Shown here in pieces: positions 1 to 9,457 of a DNA stretch of 13,608 bases. Positions within the stretch are counted from its first letter, which is position 1. Each line of letters starts with the position of its first letter. The DNA comes from Spirochaetaceae bacterium (GTDB taxonomy: Bacteria > Spirochaetota > Spirochaetia > Treponematales > Breznakiellaceae). Position numbers and translations under genes: made by a program. The stretch spans positions 1 to 13,608 of the forward strand of contig JAIRSQ010000167.1 of assembly GCA_031255395.1 (NCBI GenBank). Direction: 5' to 3'. The notes beneath the pieces are model-generated. The model was not told the origin of the DNA, did no database searches, and was given only the letters and a program-made list of their open reading frames with translations.

Positions 1-78
1 CGCGCCGCTTTGATCGAGCGGGACGAGCTTTCAGACACGGACAGAGGAAAGGGCGGATTCGGCTCGACGGGAATATGA
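1..78 (+). CDS. dut: dUTPase (dUTP diphosphatase), 3' end only
   Basis: Frame 1 is open from the window edge to a TGA at 76-78 and gives 25 residues ending TDRGKGGFGSTGI. The RGxGGFGSTG stretch is the C-terminal motif 5 of trimeric dUTPases, the flexible arm that closes over the nucleotide bound in a neighbouring subunit. The enzyme hydrolyses dUTP to dUMP and pyrophosphate, which keeps uracil out of DNA and feeds dTMP synthesis. Only the tail is visible, so motifs 1-4 cannot be checked. The stop codon overlaps the ATG of the next gene (ATGA, 75-78), which implies one operon and probable translational coupling. Confidence 0.8.
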   Translation, partial: RAALIERDELSDTDRGKGGFGSTGI

Positions 79-1352
79 ATACTACGGCGTTGCGAAGCAG
101 GATTTCGGGAACGATACTGGCATACCTGTTCAAAGAAACATTATTCGCGTTCTTTGTCTCGTTTTTGTTCTTTTTTATAATTTTTTTTGTAAACCAGCTC
201 CTGCTTTTGGCGCGAGATATTCTTTCAAAAAGAGTTCCGTTTCAGCAGGTTTCGTTGCTCGTATTGTACTCGATTCCGAGCGTTATAGCGCTGTCAACCC
301 CGTACGCTACGCTGCTTGGCACGCTTATGACAATCGGCAGAATGACCACTGACAATGAAATTCTTGTAATGCTTTCTTCGGGACTGTCTTATAAAAATAT
401 TTTTATACCGACTCTGACGGTCGGGATTCTTGTTTCGCTTGTTTCATTCGGCGTAAACGATGTTCTGCTTCCGGCGGGAACGGTCGAATACGTAAAACTG
501 TTCCGGAGAATAATGGCTTCCACTCCGGCGCTGGAACTGGAAGCCAATTCCGTAAAACGTTTCAAAGACACCGTCCTAATCACAGGAAACATATCGGGGC
601 GAATAATTTCGGATATGCTTATCCTGGATAAAACAGAAGACGGCGAGCGGCGCGTCATCATGGCGAAAAACGCCGAATTTGTCGATGCCGGAAACGAAGG
701 CATGCGCCTTGACATGGAGAACGCGTTTATCCAGTCCACAAAAGAAACGGTTCACAACGACTATGACTACGCCAAGAGCGGACGCCTTAACTACCGCATA
801 GAACAGGATGACCTTATGTCAACAGTGTCCGCGATCGGTCCCCGCGAAATGAGCTCAAAAGACGTATTAATAGAAATACGGGACAAAGAAAGAATTTTGA
901 ATACGACGCTGTTTGACAGGTACAACAGGACGCTCGCCGCGGAACTGGAACTCGAGAGCGTCCTGCGCGGCGGAGTGAGCGGCAATTACTGGAGTCAAAA
1001 AAACACATACACTCAAAATTTCCTGCGCGAATACCAGTTTGCCTCTTCAGCAAGATCCGACCGCGTTCTGTCTATATGGCAGCTTGAATTTTATAAGAAA
1101 TTTTCCATTCCGTTCGGGTCGCTATGTTTTATTTTTCTCGCGGTTCCGCTCGGACTCCTTGCAAAGAAAAGCGGGCAGACTGTCGGATTTATTTTTGGAA
1201 TAATAATATCCGTTGTATACTGGACGCTCCTGTTAAGCGGACAGAATATGTGCATACAGCTTGGTTATTCTCCGTTTTGGACAATGTGGTTTCCTAATAT
1301 AATTACCGCGGTTATAGGGCTTATCATGTGCATTAGAAGGATCAGCCGATGA
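75..1352 (+). CDS. lptF: LptF/LptG-family (YjgP/YjgQ) permease, first of a pair
   Basis: A 425-residue inner-membrane protein with the YjgP/YjgQ layout. Three hydrophobic segments lie near the N-terminus (about residues 23-45, 58-78 and 108-130). A hydrophilic, probably periplasmic beta-jellyroll domain spans about 140-335. Three more hydrophobic segments follow (about 343-363, 368-390 and 401-420). The stretch KKFSIPFGSLCFIFLAVPLG before segment 4 is typical of the family. In LPS-bearing bacteria LptF and LptG pair with the LptB ATPase to extract LPS from the inner membrane. Treponemes generally lack classical LPS, so the cargo here may be another glycolipid (inference). The ATG overlaps the dut stop; only a weak GACGGGA lies upstream, so coupled translation is likely. 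The choice of LptF rather than LptG rests mainly on gene order. Confidence 0.85.
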   Translation: MNTTALRSRISGTILAYLFKETLFAFFVSFLFFFIIFFVNQLLLLARDILSKRVPFQQVSLLVLYSIPSVIALSTPYATLLGTLMTIGRMTTDNEILVMLSSGLSYKNIFIPTLTVGILVSLVSFGVNDVLLPAGTVEYVKLFRRIMASTPALELEANSVKRFKDTVLITGNISGRIISDMLILDKTEDGERRVIMAKNAEFVDAGNEGMRLDMENAFIQSTKETVHNDYDYAKSGRLNYRIEQDDLMSTVSAIGPREMSSKDVLIEIRDKERILNTTLFDRYNRTLAAELELESVLRGGVSGNYWSQKNTYTQNFLREYQFASSARSDRVLSIWQLEFYKKFSIPFGSLCFIFLAVPLGLLAKKSGQTVGFIFGIIISVVYWTLLLSGQNMCIQLGYSPFWTMWFPNIITAVIGLIMCIRRISR

Positions 1353-2413
1353 TTCTGGACAGATATATGATAAAGCACTTTATACCGGTATTTATTTTCG
1401 CGTCTATAATGTTTGTTACGCTGCTCTGTCTTATTGATCTTTTTTTGAATCTTGTGCATTACCTGACCAACGGGGCGCAGTTTTCTGATATTGTGCAGGC
1501 CAGCGTTTATTATATCCCGAAAAGTTTTTCGCTTGCGCTTCCCATCGCGTTGCTGTTCGCGTCAGCTTATACGCTAGGTGACCTTGCGGCGCGAAACGAG
1601 CTTATATCAATAGTTACTAGCGGAATCCCTTTTTGGCGGCTTTCGGTTTCTTTTATCGTGATCGGAATTATCGCCTCGATATTCGCGTTTTATTTTGAAG
1701 ACAATATCGTTATTCCCTCATTCAAAGAAAAGAATATAATCACGCGCAGACTCCGCAACCAAAAACAGCAGGAACAAAATTCGGACATCGCTGTAAAGAC
1801 AAGGAACGGCGACCGCATATATTACGTTGATTATTATGATGCCGGCAACCAGACGCTTAACGGCGTAAGCGTCATTGAACGCGGCGAGGACGGCAATTTT
1901 TTATCACAAATACGCGCCCCTGCGGCGCGTTGGAACGGCGAACATTGGGTTTTCAGCAACGCCTACATTTACAGTTGGGAAGGCAGTCTGCTACGCGTTC
2001 ACGAGCTTAAGGACGCTTCCGATTATACCGAAGAACCCGAAGTATTCGGCAGAAACTCCGTAGACGCCGCCGATCTTTCCGCTCGCGACGCCGCTCTGCT
2101 TGTAAACGATTTGCGGCAGGCAGGCCTTCCGTACCTTGGCGCCCAAGCCGACTATTACCACAGATTTTCCTTTTCGTCCGTTTCGTTCATAGTCATTATA
2201 CTTTCCATTTCCATGGGTGGCCGCTTTAGAAAAAACATCATGCTGATGAGCCTTTTAACAAGCATAACCGTGGCCGTAATATTTTATATCATGGAAATGC
2301 TTAGCATGATGATGGCGAAACTGGGCATGATACAGCCGCTGATGGGAGCGTGGTTTCCGATAATATTTTTTTCGACAGCGGGACTTGTGATGCTGCGGCA
2401 CGCCAAGACATAA
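1349..2413 (+). CDS. lptG: LptF/LptG-family (YjgP/YjgQ) permease, second of a pair
   Basis: A 354-residue protein with the same plan as its upstream neighbour: N-terminal hydrophobic segments at about 10-32, 58-76 and 98-118, a soluble domain at about 120-270, and C-terminal segments at about 272-290, 297-318 and 330-350. The start DRYMIKHFIPVF resembles the conserved N-terminal helix of the family. It is expected to form a heterodimer with the product of the preceding gene, with the ATPase LptB encoded elsewhere. The ATG overlaps the previous stop (ATGA, 1349-1352), and AGAAGGA at about 1335-1341 gives a usable ribosome binding site. The soluble domain is shorter than in the partner. Family membership is secure; the F/G assignment is less so. 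Confidence 0.84.
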   Translation: MILDRYMIKHFIPVFIFASIMFVTLLCLIDLFLNLVHYLTNGAQFSDIVQASVYYIPKSFSLALPIALLFASAYTLGDLAARNELISIVTSGIPFWRLSVSFIVIGIIASIFAFYFEDNIVIPSFKEKNIITRRLRNQKQQEQNSDIAVKTRNGDRIYYVDYYDAGNQTLNGVSVIERGEDGNFLSQIRAPAARWNGEHWVFSNAYIYSWEGSLLRVHELKDASDYTEEPEVFGRNSVDAADLSARDAALLVNDLRQAGLPYLGAQADYYHRFSFSSVSFIVIILSISMGGRFRKNIMLMSLLTSITVAVIFYIMEMLSMMMAKLGMIQPLMGAWFPIIFFSTAGLVMLRHAKT

Positions 2414-4908
<2,495 letters not shown>

Positions 4909-4976
4909 CGACGCTATACGCTTGACAAGCGCGCCTGACTGCGAACGCCGCGATTGTATGGGCGTCAGATGAGAGC

Positions 4977-4999
4977 GCCGCCCGCAGTATGCGGGCGGC
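4977..4999. terminator. GC-rich stem-loop between convergent genes
   Basis: GCCGCCCGC (4977-4985) pairs perfectly with GCGGGCGGC (4991-4999) across a 5-nt AGTAT loop, giving a 9-bp stem. It sits between the end of the HEAT gene (plus) and the end of the BOF gene (minus), where a bidirectional terminator is expected. Neither side carries a U-run, so it is not a classical intrinsic terminator. It may instead block 3' exonucleases or work with Rho. The rest of 4909-5031 shows nothing recognisable. Confidence 0.5.
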
Positions 5000-5031
5000 A
5001 GGCATTGCCATCCGTATAATATGCGGCCGAA

Positions 5032-5376
5032 TCATAGTTTTCTTATGCTGTCCGCCTCTATTTCAACCCTTGAAAAATCCCTGTCAACGCTTCCTGTTAT
5101 TTCAACTACGTCGTTTTGATCCGCAGAAAACCCGCGCCAAAGCCTGTCATCTATTTCAATAACAACGCTTCCGGTTTCATCGACAAATAAGTATTTTTCA
5201 TCACCCAGAAAACGCTCGATTCTCCCCCGCAAAATCACAGGGTGGTCATCCCTCAATTGTTTTGCCGCTTCGACCGTTACAGCTTCCGCTCCCGGTCCTC
5301 TGTAGCCCCATTCTTGCGCTCCAAGTCCGGCTACGGCTGACGCCAGTACGATACAACAACAAAAAATACGCTTCAT
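5032..5376 (-). CDS. Periplasmic BOF/YgiW-YdeI family OB-fold protein
   Basis: A 114-residue protein with a signal peptide (hydrophobic core about 4-18, probable cleavage GLGA-QE after residue 20). The mature part follows the bacterial OB-fold (BOF, YgiW/YdeI/NirD-type) pattern closely. GYRGPGAEAVTVEAAKQLRD corresponds to the conserved start and VILRGRIERFLGDEKYLFVD to strands 1-2. VVIEIDDRLWRG and VEITGSVDRDFSRVEIEADS complete the barrel, and the ending SIRKL is also typical. Family members are small periplasmic proteins linked to stress tolerance and possible ligand binding; the ligand is generally unknown. AAGGAG lies 7 nt upstream of the ATG. The gene starts 38 nt after the M16 peptidase stop in the same direction, so the two are probably co-transcribed. 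Confidence 0.88.
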   Translation of the reverse strand: MKRIFCCCIVLASAVAGLGAQEWGYRGPGAEAVTVEAAKQLRDDHPVILRGRIERFLGDEKYLFVDETGSVVIEIDDRLWRGFSADQNDVVEITGSVDRDFSRVEIEADSIRKL

Positions 5377-5414
5377 AACGCTTCTCCTTGATTCAAATCT
5401 AACTAATTTTTCGT

Positions 5415-8297
5415 TTATTGTGTCATATTTTCATTTATTTCTGCCGGATACAGTATAACAGTTGCCGGACCGTTATCCAAAATCTGTTTCATCAGATTTT
5501 GAATGTCGGCGGGACGCAGAGATTCATAACCAGCGGGGCGGCTGTACAGGCGTCCCAGTGGAATGTCAAAAACCGCGCTGTAGTTTGCAAACGTTCTGCT
5601 CAAAAAGCCGTTGCTCTGCACGGACTGCTCCCAGTCTTTTACCAGCGCTTTTTGGGCTTTTCCGAAAGTATCGGCGTCGATATTACCGGACGCGATATTG
5701 GCAAGTTCCGCCTCGACAGCGCCGTTCAATTCTTCGACGCGTTTCGGATCGCAGGCAAAAGTCGTTTCAAAAACAAGCTCGCCGTCCGGCGGGATCGGCA
5801 GAAGCGAAGACGACGCACTGATGGAATATGTGCCTCCCAGCTTTTCGCGTATTGATTCCATAAGAATTATATCCAAATATTCTGAAAGCAGGCTGCATGC
5901 CATGGCGGTCTTTTCGTCAAAGGTTTTGGCTATAAATCTGCCGGAATAGACATAACTTTTATCCTCTTTTCCCTGACGCACTACGGCTTCAGTTTTTCCC
6001 GGCCTTTGAAGTGGCGGAACAGGCGCGACCCATTGATTGAAACTTTCTTTTTTCGGTATCGACGCTATGTACGTTTCAGCCATATCCGACATGGTTTTAA
6101 GATCAATGTTGCCGGTAAACACAAACGTATAATCGGCTGGATTGAAACATTTTTCCAGAAACGCATGAGCCTTGTACGCGTCGAATTTTGAAAGATCGTC
6201 AACAGTTAATGGCATAAAGCGCGGGTTTCCTCCTGAAGTTATTTTTTGCACTTCATCGGAGAACGCGCCTTCCGGATTAAGCGAGCGCATGGCAAGAACG
6301 GTGCGGTATTCGTCCAGCAAAACGGAAACGGCGTCTGAATCGATTTTAAAGGCGGTAAAGTACAGGTACAGCAGTTCAAAAAAGGTTTTAAGGCCGGCCG
6401 CGTTTGAAGAGCCTTGTACGCTTCGTGTAAAATTGTTTGCGTTGAACGAAAAAGAAACCTGTTTGCCGGAAAGTTTTTTATAAATATCGCTCCTTGTCCA
6501 GCGTCCCGCCCCCGACAGGCTTAGAAGTTCCGCCGCAAATTTCGCGGACACAGCGTCTTCAAGCGGAGCGGCGGCTGTTCCGCCCCGCGATACGGCGTAC
6601 AGTTCGATGTTATCGTTTTGGTTTGCGGTGTTCTTCAAAAGTATGCAGGCGCCGTTATCGAGTTTCCATTCGATGACGCCAGCGTCTTCGTGAACCGTTT
6701 CTTCCAAGACGCTGCCCCGTTTCGGCATTCCGTCCAACAGTTCTGAATTGAATGCCGTCTTGTCCGGTCTTTTTACTTTGATGCCGGCAGACGTTTTTAT
6801 CTTTTGCGCTATGACATCTTCCGGCGGTATATATTGAGTTTCGGCCTCCGCCGCGGAAATAAAAACAAATACGTCATTGTGCGAAAAATATCCTTTTACC
6901 GCGTTATGAATGTCTTTTTTGCTTATGGACGGCAGTAATTTTTCTGTTGCCTCCAGTTCCCAGACAATGTCGGGAACTGGAGCGTTATTCAAATAATGAT
7001 TCGTCATTTTACTGATAAAATAATACGATTCGCTTTTTTCCTTTTCGGCGGCAAGCTGTTCTATTCCGGATAAAACAGCCTCCTTTGCCCTTTCTATTTC
7101 TGCATCCGAGAATCCGTAACGTCTTACGGATTCTTTTACCGCCAGCAAATCATCCAGCGCTCGCGCGATCATGCCGGGCTTGCTAGCGAAGCTCAGCGTG
7201 TAAAAACGCGACGAACGCACCAGACTGAAATAGTACGCGCCGACGGCGACGTACGGCGACTGCGGGTCGAGTCTGACGTCTTCAAAACGTTCGTCCAGCA
7301 TATTGCTGATTAAATTTTCGATAAGGCCGTTCCGGTATTCCGCGACTGTGTTTTTGCTTTCAACGTATCTCTGTTTGTAAAAAAGCACGGCCTGCGTATA
7401 CGGAATTTCGGTATCCGCAAACACTTCAACTTTGACGTTGTTTTTTTCGGGTTGCGGCAAGAAGTATTCAGGACGGACAAACGAAGCGTCGCTTGCGGGC
7501 ATATCAAAGCTGGCGGCAAGGCTTTCCTCGAGCGCCTGGCCGTCGAAATCTCCGGCAAAAATAACGGCCATGTTTTCCGGCTTGTACCATTTCTTGTAAA
7601 AACTTTTTAGCCTTTCCGCCGGAGCGTATTCTATTACTTCCGGCAGTCCGATTACGTCGCGTTCAGCGTAACGGGAACCCTCCAAAAGCCCGGTCAAAAG
7701 TATTTTTTGTCTGCGCCCTGCCGCGCCAAACCGCCGCAGGCGGTACTCTTCCATTATTACGCTCCGCTCGTCATCAACGTCTTCGGGCGCAAAAGTTATA
7801 GCGCTCGACCAGTCGGCAATTATATCCAGCGCTTTTTCGGGAATCCGCCTTGTGCCTGACTCGTCCGTTTCTACCGGAACCTCTATACTGTAAACGGTTT
7901 CATCGGCGCTCGTGAACGCGTTGATTTCCGCGCCGAAACGCATCCCAAGCGAGCGCAGATAGTCAACCACTTCCGATTCGGAAAAACGAGCCGTGCCGTT
8001 AAACGCCATGTGTTCGACAAAATGAGCCAGTCCTAGCTCGTCTTCGTTTTCCAGTACGGCACCAGCGTTGACAGCCAGCGTCAAGTACGCGCGGTTTTCC
8101 GGCTTCCCGTTCTCGTAAATATAGTAACGCATTCCGTTAGCCAAGATTCCCTGACGCAGATTTTCCGTTACCGGAATCTTTTCATTTGAATCTAGCCCGT
8201 TGTAAACGGCGCTTCCCGTAGCGCAGGTCAGACAAAAGAATGTCAAAATCAAAATGACCGGCGTTATGGCGAGATACTTGCATTTAATTTTAGGCAT
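5415..8297 (-). CDS. Exported M16-family zinc metallopeptidase (PqqL/insulinase-like)
   Basis: A 960-residue peptidase. The inverted zinc motif HxxEH appears as HFVEH (H92, E95, H96), with the third ligand probably E184 in ERSVIMEEYR. The following domains are typical of two-lobed M16 proteins. The C-terminal half (about 480-960) is a second, non-catalytic M16 unit that keeps the REKLGGTYS substrate-binding motif. The N-terminus has a long hydrophobic stretch (about 8-24) ending in LTC-ATG: either a relaxed spirochaetal lipobox or a signal peptidase I site near TGSA. Homologues degrade peptides in the periplasm or at the outer membrane. The start was chosen at MPKIKC, with GGAAGG just upstream; an ATG 12 nt earlier (8309) is possible. 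The reading frame stays open further upstream, but that stretch lies antisense to the divergent racemase gene. Confidence 0.92.
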   Translation of the reverse strand: MPKIKCKYLAITPVILILTFFCLTCATGSAVYNGLDSNEKIPVTENLRQGILANGMRYYIYENGKPENRAYLTLAVNAGAVLENEDELGLAHFVEHMAFNGTARFSESEVVDYLRSLGMRFGAEINAFTSADETVYSIEVPVETDESGTRRIPEKALDIIADWSSAITFAPEDVDDERSVIMEEYRLRRFGAAGRRQKILLTGLLEGSRYAERDVIGLPEVIEYAPAERLKSFYKKWYKPENMAVIFAGDFDGQALEESLAASFDMPASDASFVRPEYFLPQPEKNNVKVEVFADTEIPYTQAVLFYKQRYVESKNTVAEYRNGLIENLISNMLDERFEDVRLDPQSPYVAVGAYYFSLVRSSRFYTLSFASKPGMIARALDDLLAVKESVRRYGFSDAEIERAKEAVLSGIEQLAAEKEKSESYYFISKMTNHYLNNAPVPDIVWELEATEKLLPSISKKDIHNAVKGYFSHNDVFVFISAAEAETQYIPPEDVIAQKIKTSAGIKVKRPDKTAFNSELLDGMPKRGSVLEETVHEDAGVIEWKLDNGACILLKNTANQNDNIELYAVSRGGTAAAPLEDAVSAKFAAELLSLSGAGRWTRSDIYKKLSGKQVSFSFNANNFTRSVQGSSNAAGLKTFFELLYLYFTAFKIDSDAVSVLLDEYRTVLAMRSLNPEGAFSDEVQKITSGGNPRFMPLTVDDLSKFDAYKAHAFLEKCFNPADYTFVFTGNIDLKTMSDMAETYIASIPKKESFNQWVAPVPPLQRPGKTEAVVRQGKEDKSYVYSGRFIAKTFDEKTAMACSLLSEYLDIILMESIREKLGGTYSISASSSLLPIPPDGELVFETTFACDPKRVEELNGAVEAELANIASGNIDADTFGKAQKALVKDWEQSVQSNGFLSRTFANYSAVFDIPLGRLYSRPAGYESLRPADIQNLMKQILDNGPATVILYPAEINENMTQ

Positions 8298-8322
8298 GAT
8301 ACCTTCCATAAAAAATTGAATT

Positions 8323-8337
8323 GGAGCTAAGCGCTCC
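8323..8337. repeat. Inverted repeat in the divergent promoter region
   Basis: GGAGC (8323-8327) and GCTCC (8333-8337) are perfect inverted arms around TAAGC. The repeat lies between the divergent M16 and racemase genes and directly abuts the putative -35 element of the racemase promoter. It also lies in the likely 5' leader of the M16 mRNA. It could be a small operator or a short hairpin. With 5-bp arms it could also be chance. Confidence 0.3.
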
Positions 8338-8373
8338 TCGACAAAAATCGAATAAATGTCTATAAATACAGTG
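8338..8373 (+). promoter_or_regulatory. Putative sigma-70-type promoter giving a leaderless mRNA
   Basis: TCGACA (8338-8343, 5 of 6 to TTGACA) is separated by exactly 17 nt from TATAAA (8361-8366, 5 of 6 to TATAAT). Counting the standard 6 nt after the -10 box puts position +1 at 8373, the G of the GTG start codon of the racemase. No Shine-Dalgarno sequence is visible before that codon. The match is strong for this window, but a start-site experiment would be decisive. Confidence 0.55.
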
Positions 8374-9434
8374 TGCCTTATATCGAAATAAATTTCAACA
8401 AAATAGCCGAGAATCTGGACAGGGCCGTTGAAATTTGCAAAAAGCGGTCCGTTGCCCTGACGGTAGTTACCAAGTTTTTTACTAGCGATCCCGGGCTGAT
8501 GCGGGCGTTGAGCGAAAAAGGCGTCGATTCCGTAGCGGATACAAATATAGCGAATTTCGCGCAAAAAGGCTTTCCAGCGGGGCTTAAAAAAACGCTGATT
8601 AAGACGAGTCTGAGCGATATACGGACGCTGCCCGCTCTCGCGCCGGAACGCCGCCCATGCCGGCTCTTTGTTTCTGACGAAGCCCTGCTTGAAGCTGTCG
8701 AAGCTCTGCCGGAAGACGCGAAACCGCAAACCGTTCTCGCTGCCGAGGCGGGCGATCTGCGGGAGGGATTTTACATTGAGGACATCCCGTCCATAGCGAA
8801 ACGTTACCGCGGTGCTCGCATCGCGGGAGTCGCGGCGAATTTCGGCTGTCTTTCAGGCAAAATGCCGGATATTCCCGTCATACGGCGGCTTTGGGACGCG
8901 GCCGCCGCCATGCCTCGCGCCGAAGGCGACGCGCCGCCAATCGTGTCGATTGGAGGTACCGTGGCGTACTGCTTGCTGGCGTCGGGCACTTTGAACGGCG
9001 TCATTTCGGAACTCCGTATGGGCGAGGGCATATTCATGGGTTACGACTCCTCGTCGGGACGCCCGCTGGAAGACTTTAACCAGGACGCGTTTACGCTTTA
9101 CGGCGAAATTATCGAAATCCGTGAAAAAACGATAGCTCCCGTGGAGGGGGCTGGGCACACAGCCTTTGGCGGAAAAGCCGCGCCTAGAAAGACAGGCTTG
9201 CGCCGTTGCGCCGTGCTGGATTTCGGCCTGCTGGGAGCGCCCGAACGCGAACTTGAGCCGCTCGACAAAGCCGTTGAAACGGCAGGCCAAACCTATGACT
9301 TTACGATAGCCGACATCACAGAAAGCGGAGAAAATTACAAGACAGGCGGCTTCATCCCGTTTCGCGCCATGTACGCGGCGTCCGCACGCGCCTTCCTTAA
9401 CCCGTATGTAAAACGCTATCTAATAAAACGCTAA
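8373..9434 (+). CDS. PLP-dependent amino-acid racemase, alanine/ornithine racemase (YhfX/Orr-like) family
   Basis: A 353-residue fold-type III PLP enzyme. The Schiff-base lysine is K34 in LTVVTKFFTSDP. Other family landmarks are DTNIANF (57-62), GDLREGF (127-133), GVAANFGC (152-159), SELRMGEGIFMGYD (212-225) and a C-terminal AMYAASARAFLNPYVKRYL with the likely catalytic tyrosine near 334. The usual SGGNSS loop reads SIGGTVA (192-198) here. The reaction is probably interconversion of L- and D-forms of an amino acid. Ornithine is attractive because treponemal peptidoglycan uses it, but the substrate cannot be read from sequence. GTG at 8373 is the only standard start that keeps the conserved N-terminus; in-frame upstream codons back to the stop at 8328 contain no ATG, GTG or TTG. 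The gene is convergent with fliD. Confidence 0.85.
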   Translation: MPYIEINFNKIAENLDRAVEICKKRSVALTVVTKFFTSDPGLMRALSEKGVDSVADTNIANFAQKGFPAGLKKTLIKTSLSDIRTLPALAPERRPCRLFVSDEALLEAVEALPEDAKPQTVLAAEAGDLREGFYIEDIPSIAKRYRGARIAGVAANFGCLSGKMPDIPVIRRLWDAAAAMPRAEGDAPPIVSIGGTVAYCLLASGTLNGVISELRMGEGIFMGYDSSSGRPLEDFNQDAFTLYGEIIEIREKTIAPVEGAGHTAFGGKAAPRKTGLRRCAVLDFGLLGAPERELEPLDKAVETAGQTYDFTIADITESGENYKTGGFIPFRAMYAASARAFLNPYVKRYLIKR

Positions 9435-9457
9435 GCCGCCTGGCGTTTGAAAAACGC
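9426..9457. terminator. Overlapping small hairpins between convergent racemase and fliD
   Basis: AAACGC (9426-9431), GCGTTT (9443-9448) and AAACGC (9452-9457) allow two mutually exclusive 6-bp stems. In the minus direction the first pair is followed by TTTATTA, a possible weak fliD terminator. In the plus direction GCGTTT-GAA-AAACGC follows the racemase stop with a modest T-rich tail. Both stems overlap coding ends, and the gap between the two genes is only 22 nt. Confidence 0.35.

Noticed and set aside
8298..8729. N-terminal extension of the M16 peptidase frame by up to 144 codons
   Set aside because: It precedes the signal peptide, lies antisense to the racemase start and has no protein-family character; a ribosome binding site supports the start at 8297.
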